A stretch of DNA of 64,000 nucleotides from Bin90 sp965214635 (GCA_965214635.1 OZ243964.1:2480001-2544000), one strand, 5' to 3'. Shown: positions 28,046-38,496, numbered from the stretch's first letter. The notes: generated by a model not told the origin, from the letters alone. Numbers and translations are program-made.

Positions 28046-28402
28046 ATGCGCGAGATGTTCGATGTGGTCAGGATAATGCAGTCTTTTGTACATTCGTTCA
28101 GGGGGCTGCGGGACGCCATCGTAAATGAAGTGCCATTCCAACAAGAGGTGGCGCTCACGGTAGTTTTAGTGCCGGTGGCGCTGTGGCTGGGGCAAGACGG
28201 TGTAGAGCGGGCGCTGCTGGTGGGGGCGTTGTTCGTGGTGTTGGTATCAGAGCTGATGAACTCCGCGATTGAGTCGGCGGTTGACCGCGTGGGGCTAGAG
28301 CGGCACGAACTTTCGCGCAAAGCGAAAGACTTCGGCTCGGCGGCGGTAACGCTGGCGATAGTGATGGCGATAGTCGTATGGGCGCTCGTGCTGCTTGGCT
28401 AG
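28046..28402 (+). CDS. dgkA: Diacylglycerol kinase (prokaryotic type)
   Basis: A 118-residue integral membrane kinase that phosphorylates diacylglycerol or undecaprenol. The conserved segment SELMNSAIESAVDRVG carries the glutamates that bind metal and ATP, and three hydrophobic helices are evident. Gram-positive-type members prefer undecaprenol and gram-negative ones diacylglycerol; this cannot be told here. A G-rich site precedes the ATG. It stands between an MFS gene and polA. Confidence 0.88.
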   Translation: MREMFDVVRIMQSFVHSFRGLRDAIVNEVPFQQEVALTVVLVPVALWLGQDGVERALLVGALFVVLVSELMNSAIESAVDRVGLERHELSRKAKDFGSAAVTLAIVMAIVVWALVLLG

Positions 28403-28501
28403 CAGAGGCTGATGGGACGGAGCGTTTTGCTTGCCATGCCTCGCCTATTACAACCAGTTTAGCGACCCCATCCGCCTTGTGGCGTTGAAGTGAACCGGGT
28501 G

Positions 28502-28507
28502 TATAAT
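28502..28507 (+). promoter_or_regulatory. -10 box for polA
   Basis: A perfect TATAAT 50 bases before the chosen polA start. The -35 region is weak (TTGTGG at 19-base spacing). A start of transcription near 28514 would exclude an ATG-like codon at 28510 and supports the ATG at 28558. Confidence 0.45.
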
Positions 28508-28557
28508 CGTTGCATGGAGCGCTCGCGCAAGACACGGGGAGCACAGGGAGTTTGACG

Positions 28558-31413
28558 ATGACCACACAAGGCGCAACACTACTGCCGGAGCAGAGCGGAA
28601 GTTCCCTGCTGATACTCATAGACGGGCATGCGCTGGTGCATCGCGCCTTCCACGCCATACGCGAGCCGATGGTCAGCGCCGCCGGCGAGGACACGACCGC
28701 CGTGTATGGCTTTGTGCGCGACTTTATGCGCGCCCTGTCCGAGTGGAAGCCGTCTCACTGCATCGTTACCTTCGATGTGTCGGCGCCCACATTTCGCCAC
28801 AAGGCGTTCGACAAGTACAAGGCGCACCGTCCTGCAACGCCGCCCGAGCTTCGCCCCCAGTTCGAGCGTGTGCGCCAGTTCATGCAGGCATTTGGCGTGC
28901 CGGTAATGGAACACGCCGGCTTCGAGGCGGATGACCTGCTTGGCACTCTCAGTAGACAGGCGGAGCAGCGGCAGATAGAGACGCTGATACTCACCGGGGA
29001 CAGCGACATCTTGCAGCTCGTATCGCCCACCGTGCGCGTGATGCTTTCGTCCGGCAGAAGCGCCACCGTGTTCAATGTAACGCAGGTCAAGGAACGCTAC
29101 GGTGGTCTGGGGCCCGAGTTTGTCGCCGAAATCAAGGCTCTCGAAGGCGACTCGTCCGATAACATTCCCGGCGTGCCGCGCGTGGGCAGGAAGACGGCTA
29201 TCAAGCTGCTCAGTGAGTACGGTAGCATCGAGGGCATCTATGAGCATATCGATGTGGTGAAGCCACCTAGTGTTCAGAAGTCACTGCGTGCAAATAGGGA
29301 TTTGGCGTTCCAGTGCAAGATGCTGACCACCATACGCCGCGATGTGCCGGTAACGCTCGAGCCGGACGATGTGCGGTTCGGCAGGTATGACGGCGACGCC
29401 CTGACTGCGCTGATGCGCGAACTGAACTTCAACAGCCTCGTCGACCGCATACGCTATCTGAGCTACGGCGGCGGCGCAGGGCAAGCCATCGGCGTCGGCG
29501 AGGGCGCACAGCTTGGCATGATGGGCACCTCCAACGAAGATGATGACCGCATACCGGTTGATTACAGCGTGGTCGATACCGAAGATGCGCTGGACGATAT
29601 GATTCGCACGCTCCTCGCCGCTGATGTGGTCGCATTCGACACCGAAACCACATCGGCATCCGCAATGACCGCCGAACTAGTCGGCTTGTCGTTCTCCAAC
29701 GAAGCGGGCAAGGGCTGGTATGTCCCCGTGGGACATCAGGAAGGGACACAGCTGGACAAGGCGTATGTGCTGGACAGGCTGCGCCCCCTGCTGTCCCACG
29801 CCAACGGCGCTGCGGGCAAGGCGGACAAGCGCCCGATTATTGCGGCGCACAATGCCAACTACGACATGACCGTGCTGGAAGGCTGCGGTGTTAGCGTGGA
29901 CACACTCGGCTTTGACACGATGCTGGCGGCGCACCTGCTCGGCACGAAGCAGATAGGGTTAAAGGCGCTCGCCCTCTCCGAGCTGAATGAGAATATGACG
30001 CCCATATCCGACCTCATTGGTAGGGGGCGCAAGCAGATCACTATGGACAAGGTGGCAATCGCAGACGCAGCGCCGTACGCCGCCGCTGACGCTGATATGA
30101 CGCGCCGCTTGGTGGATGTGTTCGCTAGTAAACTCCACCGCATCGGCACACGCAGCCTGTTCGACACGGTGGAGATGCCGCTGACGCAAGTGCTAGTGAG
30201 GATGCAGCACAACGGCGTTGCAATCGACACGCCCGCCCTGAACGCTATGTCCGCTGAATTGGGCGAGCGGCTCGCCGGTATAGAGGCGGGTATGTACGAT
30301 GTGGTGGGGCATGAGTTCAACATCAACTCGTCGCAGCAGCTAGGCGGTGTGCTGTTCAACGAACTGCGCCTGCCCACAAAGGGCGTCAAGCGCACGCAGC
30401 GCGGCTACAGCACCGACGCCGCCACGCTCGACTCTCTGAAAGAGAAGCTAGATGCAGGCGAATCCGACAACGCTGACCCCAGAGCCTACGAAGTGCTTGA
30501 CCGCGTGTTGGATTATCGCCAGCTCGCCAAGATCAAGTCCACCTATGTGGATGCGCTGCCCACGATGGTCAATCCGCATACCGGTCGCATCCACACAAGC
30601 TACAACCAGACGGGTTCGGCGACTGGGCGCATGTCTAGCAATGACCCGAATGTGCAGAACATCCCTGTGCGCACGGAGTTGGGGCGGCAGGTTCGCAGGG
30701 CGTTCGTGGCATCGCCGGGGTTCTTGCTGCTGTCCGCCGACTATTCGCAGATTGAGCTTCGCATCCTAGCGCACATATCGCAGGATCCCAGCTTGCTGAA
30801 CGCCTTTCATAGCGGCGAAGACATCCATGCGGCGACGGGCGCATCTGTGTACGGCGTGCCGATTGACAGCGTAACCGATGAGATGCGCCGCATCGCAAAG
30901 ATAATGAACTTCGGCGTCATCTATGGCTTAAGCCCGTTCGGCATACGACAGCAAACGGGGTTCAGTGCTGACGAGGGCAAGCGGTTCATAGCGACCTACT
31001 TCAAGCAGTATCCGGGTATCCGCTCATACATCGACGACACTAAAATTCAGGTGCGTTCACGGGGCTATGTGGAGACGCTGCTGGGCAGGCGGCGATACAT
31101 CACCGAGATTCGCTCGCGCAACCACAATGTGCGCGCATCCGGCGAGCGCATGGCAATCAATATGCCCATTCAGGGCACGGCGGCGGACATCATCAAGATT
31201 GCGATGATTCGCATCCAGCAGCGGATGGACGAGTTGGCGATGCGCTCCAACATGATAATCCAAGTTCACGACGAGCTTATCTTCGAAACGCACGAAGGTG
31301 AGATGGATCAGATGCAGGAGATCGTAACCGAGCTGATGCCCGCATCCATGCAGCTGGATGTCCCCTTGGATGTGGAGATGAAAATCGGCCCCAACTGGGG
31401 CGATTTGGGTTAG
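28558..31413 (+). CDS. polA: DNA polymerase I
   Basis: A 951-residue family A polymerase with all three activities. The N-terminal 5'-3' exonuclease/flap domain (about 1-300) shows LILIDGHALVHRAF and SDNIPGVPRVGRKTA. The middle 3'-5' exonuclease keeps its acidic residues (FDTETT, AHNANYD and the YAAAD motif), so proofreading should be active. The polymerase domain has SADYSQIELRILAH, the O-helix RRIAKIMNFGVIYG and the VHDELIFE motif. ATG 28558 follows an AGGGAG site. Confidence 0.96.
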   Translation: MTTQGATLLPEQSGSSLLILIDGHALVHRAFHAIREPMVSAAGEDTTAVYGFVRDFMRALSEWKPSHCIVTFDVSAPTFRHKAFDKYKAHRPATPPELRPQFERVRQFMQAFGVPVMEHAGFEADDLLGTLSRQAEQRQIETLILTGDSDILQLVSPTVRVMLSSGRSATVFNVTQVKERYGGLGPEFVAEIKALEGDSSDNIPGVPRVGRKTAIKLLSEYGSIEGIYEHIDVVKPPSVQKSLRANRDLAFQCKMLTTIRRDVPVTLEPDDVRFGRYDGDALTALMRELNFNSLVDRIRYLSYGGGAGQAIGVGEGAQLGMMGTSNEDDDRIPVDYSVVDTEDALDDMIRTLLAADVVAFDTETTSASAMTAELVGLSFSNEAGKGWYVPVGHQEGTQLDKAYVLDRLRPLLSHANGAAGKADKRPIIAAHNANYDMTVLEGCGVSVDTLGFDTMLAAHLLGTKQIGLKALALSELNENMTPISDLIGRGRKQITMDKVAIADAAPYAAADADMTRRLVDVFASKLHRIGTRSLFDTVEMPLTQVLVRMQHNGVAIDTPALNAMSAELGERLAGIEAGMYDVVGHEFNINSSQQLGGVLFNELRLPTKGVKRTQRGYSTDAATLDSLKEKLDAGESDNADPRAYEVLDRVLDYRQLAKIKSTYVDALPTMVNPHTGRIHTSYNQTGSATGRMSSNDPNVQNIPVRTELGRQVRRAFVASPGFLLLSADYSQIELRILAHISQDPSLLNAFHSGEDIHAATGASVYGVPIDSVTDEMRRIAKIMNFGVIYGLSPFGIRQQTGFSADEGKRFIATYFKQYPGIRSYIDDTKIQVRSRGYVETLLGRRRYITEIRSRNHNVRASGERMAINMPIQGTAADIIKIAMIRIQQRMDELAMRSNMIIQVHDELIFETHEGEMDQMQEIVTELMPASMQLDVPLDVEMKIGPNWGDLG

Positions 31414-31499
31414 GAACGGCGCAGCGGGGCTGCCCGCCAGCTTGCAGTCGACGAACTTCTAGCGGCTCGCTTACCCAATGCGCTGGCGGCAATCTTGTG

Positions 31500-33182
31500 T
31501 CATTGCGTTTCGTTAGGGCGCACGGTCTCGAAGCGCAGGTCGGACGCCGTGCCGTCGGTGGGGTCCCAGCCGGTCAGGCGCGGGGAGAGCGCATAGGTGT
31601 GATGACGCCACATCACGGGAATCGCCCAGTATTCGTCATATGCCTTGCGGGCAAGGGATTGCAGCAGCGCCGCCCGTGCGCCTGAATCGGACGCCGCCGT
31701 CAGCGCACTCAGCGCAGCGTCGCCGGCTGCCGGATCGAAGTATGTCAGCATAGCGCCATCCGCTCCGCTCAGGTATCGCCGCACCGAATTGATGTCCCCG
31801 CCGGGTCTCGATGGCGCAGCCCCGTGCAGCGCGGGCGCAGCGCCGTATTCGCCTAGCTGCTGTGGGCGCGCTAGTATGCTCGGCTGCAGCAGGGGCCATT
31901 CGGTCGGCACGACTTGAGCGTTCACGCCGACGGCGTTCCACTGCGCGGCTATCATCTCGTTTATGCGCGGCATCTCGGATATGCCATATGCCACGAGCGA
32001 AAGCAGCGTAACCGTCTCGCCGTCGTAGCCCACATCCGTTATCAGCGCCTGCGCCGCCGCCGTGTCTTGCTGATACGCCGTCAGATTGGCGTCTATGCCG
32101 GGTGATATGGGCGTGAACAATGCGTCTGTTGCCACAGTCGCCGCCTCAGGCGGATACACCTCCGCTATTATCTGCGGCATGTCCACGCTCAGGGCGAGCG
32201 CCTTGCGAAAGCGCAAGTCCGATGTCAAGTACGCCGCATCGTAGCTCTGCAAGAACCTTATGGTGGTAGCCACCACATTCTTCGGGCCGTCTATGGCAAA
32301 GCCCGCCTGCTTCATTATGGCTACGGCGTCTGCGCCGACTGGGGCGATGTCCGCTTCGCCCGTTCGCATCAACGCAACCCGCACATGCTCATCCGGCGCC
32401 TGTACGATGTGCAGCCTGTCGTAAGCGGGCAGGCGCTCTGCGTCCCAATAGTCCGCATTGGCTTCGTACTCGATGCGCTCTCCTTGTATCCGCTCGGCGA
32501 AACGCCAAGCCCCACTCCCCACAGGGGTGTCCGAAAGCGTTTTGTCCACGCCATTGTTCTCGCTGTTGAGGATGTGCTCGGGGAGCAGCGGCACATCGCC
32601 CTCTATCGGCGCAAGCAGCCCGAGGAACGCCACATCCGGCGCTGCAAGTTCTATCTCGACCGACCGCTCCCCGTTGGTGTTCACCTGCGCCACCTTGTCC
32701 CTCAGGTTGCCGCATACGCCACACACCGCCCCTTCGCGGAAGTAGTGCTTGAAACTTGCGCCCACATCCTGCGCAGAAATCGGCTCACCGTCGTGCCATC
32801 GTGCGCCCTGCCGCAGCTCTAGCGTGTATGTGCGCGCATCGCTCGACACCGCCCACGAATCCACCAGTCCGTAGCCGCTGCTCTCAGCGCCGTATATCCT
32901 GCCGCGCCCGTCGGCGCCAATCAGGTGGTCGTACATATGGGCGTGGTATCGCAACCCATCTTGCGTGTCCAGCGACGGATCCAGCGTCTCTACCCCAAAC
33001 GACGACAGCGCCACATGCAGTGGGCCGGCGGGTGGCGCCCAAAAGCGGCTCTGTGGATACGCTTCTACTGCGAACAGCGCGCCTAATGCCAGTGCCGCGA
33101 TAAGCGCCAGCGCAACCAAGAATATCGCCACGGGCGAAATCCTGCCCGTTTCTGTCCTAAATAGGCGTTGGAAAAAACTCAT
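31500..33182 (-). CDS. ABC transporter solute-binding protein, family 5
   Basis: A 560-residue extracytoplasmic binding protein of the peptide/nickel/opine type (SBP_bac_5). After a short charged start (MSFFQRLFRTETG) a hydrophobic helix (VAIFLVALALIAALALGALF) acts as an uncleaved anchor or signal; no lipobox Cys follows. The segment ARWHDGEPISAQDV and the C-terminal YDEYWAIPVMW match the family. No permease or ATPase genes are adjacent, so it is an orphan or serves a distant transporter. An N-terminal extension from 33251 is less likely. Confidence 0.82.
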   Translation of the reverse strand: MSFFQRLFRTETGRISPVAIFLVALALIAALALGALFAVEAYPQSRFWAPPAGPLHVALSSFGVETLDPSLDTQDGLRYHAHMYDHLIGADGRGRIYGAESSGYGLVDSWAVSSDARTYTLELRQGARWHDGEPISAQDVGASFKHYFREGAVCGVCGNLRDKVAQVNTNGERSVEIELAAPDVAFLGLLAPIEGDVPLLPEHILNSENNGVDKTLSDTPVGSGAWRFAERIQGERIEYEANADYWDAERLPAYDRLHIVQAPDEHVRVALMRTGEADIAPVGADAVAIMKQAGFAIDGPKNVVATTIRFLQSYDAAYLTSDLRFRKALALSVDMPQIIAEVYPPEAATVATDALFTPISPGIDANLTAYQQDTAAAQALITDVGYDGETVTLLSLVAYGISEMPRINEMIAAQWNAVGVNAQVVPTEWPLLQPSILARPQQLGEYGAAPALHGAAPSRPGGDINSVRRYLSGADGAMLTYFDPAAGDAALSALTAASDSGARAALLQSLARKAYDEYWAIPVMWRHHTYALSPRLTGWDPTDGTASDLRFETVRPNETQ

Positions 33183-33419
33183 CTGACCGCCGTTTCTCGC
33201 CAATTGGGGATTGTTCTGCTGTGTGTATCGTAGTGTATCTAGATTTTGCATTATGCGTGGCTTTTATGCGAACCATATATTCGCATGGTATGGGGACGCG
33301 CGGATAGACGCCACCGCAAGCATTTTCGAGGAAATCGCAGTCGTCCGCCCAGATCCTAATATGTTCGTTGCGCTAGGCATCGGTGCGGGCAAGACATTAT
33401 ATAAGAGGCGCACAGTTGC

Positions 33420-34391
33420 CTATTGCAGCGTCAGTTTGGTCAGAGAATCGCCTTGGAAGTTCGCCACCCAGATGGCGTTGTCGGCGGCGAGCAGCGCATG
33501 CGGCCCCCTGCCGACGGCGTGCGTCTCTACGATGCTGCCATCTAGGTCGAGCCTGCTGACCGTGTTGTCCAAGAAGTTCGCCACCCAGACACTGCCAGCA
33601 GCGGATATTACCGCTGTGGGCCAATCGCCCACGCCGTACTTCCCCACGACACGCCCGTCTCTGTCCAGTTTGGCGACGCTGTCGGTAGCGGCGATGGCGA
33701 CCCATATGTGTTCGCCGTCGAATGTGACGGATGTGCCGCCGCCGCCCCAAGCCCGCGTCAGGTTTGGAATCTCTGTGAACTTGAACGCCCCCGTCAGCTC
33801 GCCATCTTTGTCCAGCCTGTCTAGCATATTGCTGCCCATGCTGGCGACCCACACCTCTTCGCCATCATATGCCAGCGCCCACGGCGAGGGGTGGTAGCCG
33901 GGGATCCGCACCGTCCGCACCACCTCTCCGTCGCTCGCCACCTTGCTCACCGAGTTTCCCCAAGACGCCGCGACCCAAACGCTTTCGCCGTCGAAGGCAA
34001 GCGCAGATGGCGATGTGTCCGGCGTGCCGATGCTGACGGTTTGCAGCGTCTCCCCATCCAAGCTCAGCTTCGTAATAGTGTTGTCGGCGCTGTTCCCCAC
34101 CCACATATGCGTCCCGTCGAACGCAAGCGCCCTCGGGAACGGCCCCGCCGTATAGTTGCCCACATTGCGCCCGTCCAAATCGTACTTCGCCACCACTTCC
34201 ACGCCGAACAGCGTTGCCCAAATATGCTCGCCGTCGAATGCTAGCGAGCGCGGGCCTTGCTCAGTCTCGAAAGTCTGCGTTTGCGTTACTCGCAGTGGCT
34301 CGCCATTCTCAGCTTGTGGCGACGGGCTGCATCCCCAAACCGCAATCGTCAGCAGCGCAGCCAAGCCGTAGAGCGCAATCATTCTCTGCAT
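33420..34391 (-). CDS. Beta-propeller lipoprotein (Vgb/NHL-like)
   Basis: A 323-residue lipoprotein: a hydrophobic signal ending in a lipobox-like AVWGC, then repeated blades with the pattern AFDGEHIWVA and VAKLDRDGRVVG about every 45-50 residues, six or so in all. The blades resemble the virginiamycin-lyase/NHL propellers. The lyase active-site residues were not recognised, so a binding or scaffold role outside the membrane is likely. The start could be any of three nearby ATGs (34406, 34391, 34382). Confidence 0.75.
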   Translation of the reverse strand: MQRMIALYGLAALLTIAVWGCSPSPQAENGEPLRVTQTQTFETEQGPRSLAFDGEHIWATLFGVEVVAKYDLDGRNVGNYTAGPFPRALAFDGTHMWVGNSADNTITKLSLDGETLQTVSIGTPDTSPSALAFDGESVWVAASWGNSVSKVASDGEVVRTVRIPGYHPSPWALAYDGEEVWVASMGSNMLDRLDKDGELTGAFKFTEIPNLTRAWGGGGTSVTFDGEHIWVAIAATDSVAKLDRDGRVVGKYGVGDWPTAVISAAGSVWVANFLDNTVSRLDLDGSIVETHAVGRGPHALLAADNAIWVANFQGDSLTKLTLQ

Positions 34392-34621
34392 AAGCAACAT
34401 GCGCAAAAGGTATCACGCTCGCTATTACACCGCAATTCTGTGTCCGGTTCATCCCAATCCTGCGATGCTGCCACGCTGCGGGTATAAGGCTGCGCTTACC
34501 CTAGCTTGGCGTATGCGGACATAGGTGTACAAGTGGCATCAAAAAGTATGCGAACACTCATTGGAATGCTGCGTGTTATTATGATTGCATTGTTACATCA
34601 GAGCAAAACGGGAGAACCCAG

Positions 34622-36496
34622 ATGTATGTCATAGGCACGGCGGGACATGTGGATCATGGCAAATCCACACTAGTGCAGGCGCTGACTGGCATAGACCCAG
34701 ACAGGCTTCGTGAGGAAAAAGAGCGTGGCATGACCATCGACTTGGGCTTTGCGTGGCTGCAGTTGCCCAGCGGCAACGAAGTTAGCATCGTCGATGTCCC
34801 GGGGCATGAGCGCTTCGTCAACAACATGCTCGCGGGTGTCGGTGGCATAGACCTAGCCCTGCTAGTAGTCGCTGCCGACGAGTCGGTGATGCCGCAAACC
34901 CGCGAGCACCTCGCCATTCTAGACTTGTTGCAGGTTCGCAGGGGGCTTGTCGCCATTACCAAGCGCGACCTCGTGGATGAGGATTGGCTGGAACTCGTAG
35001 TTGCCGATGTAGAGGACACACTCGCAGGCACTGCGCTTGCGGACGCCCGCATCTACCCCGTGTCCGCAATGAGCGGCGAGGGCTTGGCTGATCTTATAGC
35101 CGCTGTCGACGCTATGCTTGTGGACACGCCGCCCAAGCGCGATGTGGGACGCCCGCGCCTGCCCATAGATCGCGCCTTCACCATATCCGGCTTCGGCACG
35201 GTGGTAACCGGCACGCTGATTGACGGCAAGATGCGCGTTGGACAAGATGCAACGCTTGCGGTGTCCGGCAGGTCGACGCGCATACGCGGCATTCAGACGC
35301 ACAAGAAAGGGCAAGATGAGGCGCAGCCGGGCACGCGCGTTGCAGCGAACCTCATCGGCGTGTCTCAGGATGAAGTACAGCGCGGCGAAGTGCTAACCAC
35401 GCTAGGATGGCTGCGCCCCACCGATGCCATAGATGTGCGGCTGCGCGTCATTCCGGACGCTCCGCACCCGCTCCGCCACAATATGCAGATTACGCTTCAC
35501 ACCGGGAGCAGTGAGGTCATCGGCACATTGCGCCTCTTGGAAAGCGATGGTGTGGATCCCGGCGAAACCACATGGGCGCAGGTCAAGCTCGACAGCCATC
35601 TCGCCGTGGTCAAGGGCGACTACTATGTCATCCGTTCCAACCGCACCACACTCGGCGGCGGCAACATCGTCGAGACGCACGCCAAGCGCCACCGCCGCCG
35701 CCACGCCCCTACGCTAGAGCGCCTAGCCGTCATGGAGCTTGGCACGCCGCAAGAGGTGCTGCTCCAGACCATCGCTCAGTCCGAACCCACCACGCTGGCA
35801 GCTCTCGTCAACCGCGCTAACTTGGACATCGCCGCAGCGCAAGCAGATCTCGATGCGATGGCGGCGGATGGGCTTATCGTTCCACTCGGTGCGCCGTCCG
35901 GAGGCAGCCGCATCACACCCACAGCATACCTGTTCAGCGCCGCCGGATGGAACGCCGTGTGCGAAAAGACGCAGCAGTCTTTGGAGGGCTTCTACCGACA
36001 GTTTCCGCTTCGGCGCGGCGCCCCCAAAGAGGAACTTCGCAGCCGTCTGAACCTATCGCAGCAGGTGTTCGCCCTCGCATTTGCGCGCTTGGAGCAAGAC
36101 GGCATCATCGTCGAAGACGGCGCATTCGTCCGCCTGCCTGACTACGAACCCACCCTGAGCGTGGCACAGACAGCGCAGGTGGATGCATACCTTGCCCTGC
36201 TCGCATCCGACCCGTTCTCACCGCCGACCGACGATCCGCTCGATACCGAAGTGCTGAACCTGCTGGACGAGCAGGGCAGGGTGGTTAAGGTGAGCGAGAC
36301 GGTGGTTTTCACCGCAGACGCATACGAGCGAATGGTGGAACTCATCACCGCCCACATCCGCGACAATGGCGAGATCTCCGTCGCCAATGTTCGGGACATT
36401 TTGGGTACGAGCCGCAAGTACGCCCTAGCCCTGATGGACTACCTAGACCAGCAGCGCATTACTCGTCGCGTCGGGGATGCGCGCGTGCTGCTCTGA
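34622..36496 (+). CDS. selB: Selenocysteine-specific elongation factor SelB
   Basis: A 624-residue translational GTPase that delivers Sec-tRNA to UGA codons marked by a SECIS hairpin. G1 is GHVDHGKST, G3 is DVPGHE and the G4-like motif is TKRD. Domains 2 and 3 follow, and the last 250 residues hold the winged-helix repeats that bind the SECIS RNA (IVEDGAFVRLPDYEP ... TSRKYALALMDYLDQ). selA, selD and a tRNA-Sec gene are not visible nearby. The nurA gene follows after 43 bases on the same strand. Confidence 0.93.
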   Translation: MYVIGTAGHVDHGKSTLVQALTGIDPDRLREEKERGMTIDLGFAWLQLPSGNEVSIVDVPGHERFVNNMLAGVGGIDLALLVVAADESVMPQTREHLAILDLLQVRRGLVAITKRDLVDEDWLELVVADVEDTLAGTALADARIYPVSAMSGEGLADLIAAVDAMLVDTPPKRDVGRPRLPIDRAFTISGFGTVVTGTLIDGKMRVGQDATLAVSGRSTRIRGIQTHKKGQDEAQPGTRVAANLIGVSQDEVQRGEVLTTLGWLRPTDAIDVRLRVIPDAPHPLRHNMQITLHTGSSEVIGTLRLLESDGVDPGETTWAQVKLDSHLAVVKGDYYVIRSNRTTLGGGNIVETHAKRHRRRHAPTLERLAVMELGTPQEVLLQTIAQSEPTTLAALVNRANLDIAAAQADLDAMAADGLIVPLGAPSGGSRITPTAYLFSAAGWNAVCEKTQQSLEGFYRQFPLRRGAPKEELRSRLNLSQQVFALAFARLEQDGIIVEDGAFVRLPDYEPTLSVAQTAQVDAYLALLASDPFSPPTDDPLDTEVLNLLDEQGRVVKVSETVVFTADAYERMVELITAHIRDNGEISVANVRDILGTSRKYALALMDYLDQQRITRRVGDARVLL

Positions 36497-36539
36497 TTCT
36501 GTGCCTGCCCCACATTAACCCGTTAGGAGCGCTGTTACG

Positions 36540-37748
36540 ATGGCTCTTGATTTGACGGAAACCGCCCTGCAAATAGACCATATGGCGGACGCCATCAAGC
36601 ACCGCAGCAGCGACAAGCACAGACGCCTTGCCGACGCTATCAGCGCCACGCAGGGCTTCGACCCCGCCGCATACGATGCTAGACGCAATCAGCCCGGTGC
36701 TGCGCTGAACTGGACTTTGCCCGAGGTGTCGGAGTGTCCGATTCATGCCGTTTCGCCGCCGTCGCTGCCCGACGAGTACGCGGTCGTGGGCGTGGACGGC
36801 TCGCATATAGATGTCAGCCGACACATCCCTGCGCGCTGCTTTCTAATCAACATCGGCGGCATGACACTTCGATACGGCGCAAGCGCAGCAGTGTCGGCAT
36901 TTAGCGAGCCTCGCCTCTACGCCCAGGATGACGAACTTGTCATCCGCGACGAACACGCTCCCTATCGCGAAGAGACCATCAGCGGCGCAGTGCTGGACGC
37001 CAAGCGTGCGGTGGAGGAGCTTCGCGGCTTGGCGAGTGCCATTCAGAGCGCTCCCGCCGACATACCGACGCTCGGCTTGCTTGACGGCTCGATGGTGCTG
37101 TTCGGGATGCACCGCCACCCAGATTTCGTGGTGCGCCGACTGGTGGACGAAGGTTTCGTGGAGGTGTTGGACGACCTGCGGCGTATGGCAGTCGAGCGAA
37201 CGCTCGCCATAGCGAGCTACATCAGCCTGCCCCGCAGCGCCGAGTTGGTGAACGCCCTGCGGCTCAGCCACTGCCCCTACCCGGTGCCTAACTGCGAACG
37301 CGAATGCGGCAAGAAACCCGTTGCGTACCGGCCGTGCGAATCCGCCGTCGGAGGCGTTATGGACCGCGATGTGTTCGCCGAGACGCTTCGCCCCGGTGAG
37401 CGTTCACCTGTGTTCGGCAGCAACGCCAACATCGTCCGCACTCACTACGGAGACCACCAAATCCGCTTCTTCTACATCCGCATCGAGGAAGAGATAGGGC
37501 GCGTGGAAGTGCCGCATTGGGTCGCGGACGACGAAACGCTGCTCGGGCTTACTCATGCGCTCATCGTGGAGCAGTGCAATCTTGGCCCCGGCTATCCTGT
37601 GTCGCTAAAAGAGGCACATGAGCAAGCGGTCGTATCCGGCGCAGACCGCCGTCGCTTCGTCGAACTCGTAGAGGATGCACTTGTCGATCGGCGGCTGTCC
37701 GCCTATTCGTCCGAAAAGAACATATCCAAGATGCGGCGCTGGCTGTAG
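36540..37748 (+). CDS. nurA: NurA-domain 5'-3' nuclease
   Basis: A 402-residue NurA nuclease. In archaea NurA works with the HerA motor to resect DNA ends. The metal-binding motif GVDGSHID (Asp86) and the second acidic motif LGLLDGSM are present. A Cys-rich patch (CPYPVPNCERECGKKPVAYRPC, in the middle third) is unusual and may bind metal. It is followed by a small gene and then herA, the conserved pairing. It probably shares a transcript with selB upstream. Confidence 0.85.
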   Translation: MALDLTETALQIDHMADAIKHRSSDKHRRLADAISATQGFDPAAYDARRNQPGAALNWTLPEVSECPIHAVSPPSLPDEYAVVGVDGSHIDVSRHIPARCFLINIGGMTLRYGASAAVSAFSEPRLYAQDDELVIRDEHAPYREETISGAVLDAKRAVEELRGLASAIQSAPADIPTLGLLDGSMVLFGMHRHPDFVVRRLVDEGFVEVLDDLRRMAVERTLAIASYISLPRSAELVNALRLSHCPYPVPNCERECGKKPVAYRPCESAVGGVMDRDVFAETLRPGERSPVFGSNANIVRTHYGDHQIRFFYIRIEEEIGRVEVPHWVADDETLLGLTHALIVEQCNLGPGYPVSLKEAHEQAVVSGADRRRFVELVEDALVDRRLSAYSSEKNISKMRRWL

Positions 37749-37893
37749 CGCAGCCGATTTAGGCAAGCGCCATTGCTGAAACCGCAGCGCATGCATCTCT
37801 ACACATAGCCTTACCCTTATATATGTGTGGCAGCAGGGCAGCCGCCTATATGCCGTTGACATACGAGGTTATGCCACCCGAAACGGAGACGCA

Positions 37894-38496
37894 ATGCTAA
37901 CATCCGACGACCCCACAGCGACGCGCATCGGCGAGGTCATCGCCGCATCCACATCCGAACTCACCGCCCAATGCTATCAGGTTTATGAAGCCCCACCATT
38001 GGGGCGACTGGTGCGGTGCGGCGAAAATACCCCCGCATACGCCATCGTCTGCGAAGCCTCCACGCAGAGCCTAGACCCGTCGCGCCACATCATCCCGCGC
38101 GGGCAGACCGCAGCAACCGAAGCCGATGTGTTCGCCACAAATCCTCAACTCAAGCGCCTGCTCTACACCCAATTTCGCGCGCTTATTGTCGGTTTTGCTG
38201 ACGAGCAAAAAGTCCTCCGACACTACCTTCCTTCGTCCGTCCCTCGCATCTACGGCTTCGTGCACGACTGCACTGCTGACGAGGTATTCCAATTCACGCA
38301 GTCTGTGGACTTCCTGCCATTGTTGCTTGCCGCTCCTATTTCGGCGCCTGACGATGTGATAGCGTCGTTTCTTCGCCAAGCCGCCGCTGTGCATCCCAAT
38401 TCGCAAGAGTTCCTCATCACTGCCGGTAAAACCCTCGCCATCGCGCTCACAGGACAGCTTCCGCGCCTCAACACAATACTAGGGAGATTGCAATGA
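37894..38496 (+). CDS. Linker protein between NurA and HerA
   Basis: A 200-residue protein of unknown function. Its first 70 residues (RIGEVIAASTSEL, GRLVRCGENTPAYAIV) look like a HAS-barrel, the small beta-barrel also found at the start of HerA, while the C-terminal part is helical with no known motif. ATG 37894 follows a GGAGA site; the stop overlaps the herA start (ATGA), so the two are translationally coupled. It could be an adaptor for the HerA ring or for NurA loading. This is inference from position and the barrel-like pattern. Confidence 0.6.
   Translation: MLTSDDPTATRIGEVIAASTSELTAQCYQVYEAPPLGRLVRCGENTPAYAIVCEASTQSLDPSRHIIPRGQTAATEADVFATNPQLKRLLYTQFRALIVGFADEQKVLRHYLPSSVPRIYGFVHDCTADEVFQFTQSVDFLPLLLAAPISAPDDVIASFLRQAAAVHPNSQEFLITAGKTLAIALTGQLPRLNTILGRLQ

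Noticed and set aside
37799..37829. Short inverted repeat (ACACATA ... TATGTGT) before the linker gene as an operator
   Set aside because: Only seven pairs with an AT-rich centre; it lies between co-directional operon genes, and chance is likely.
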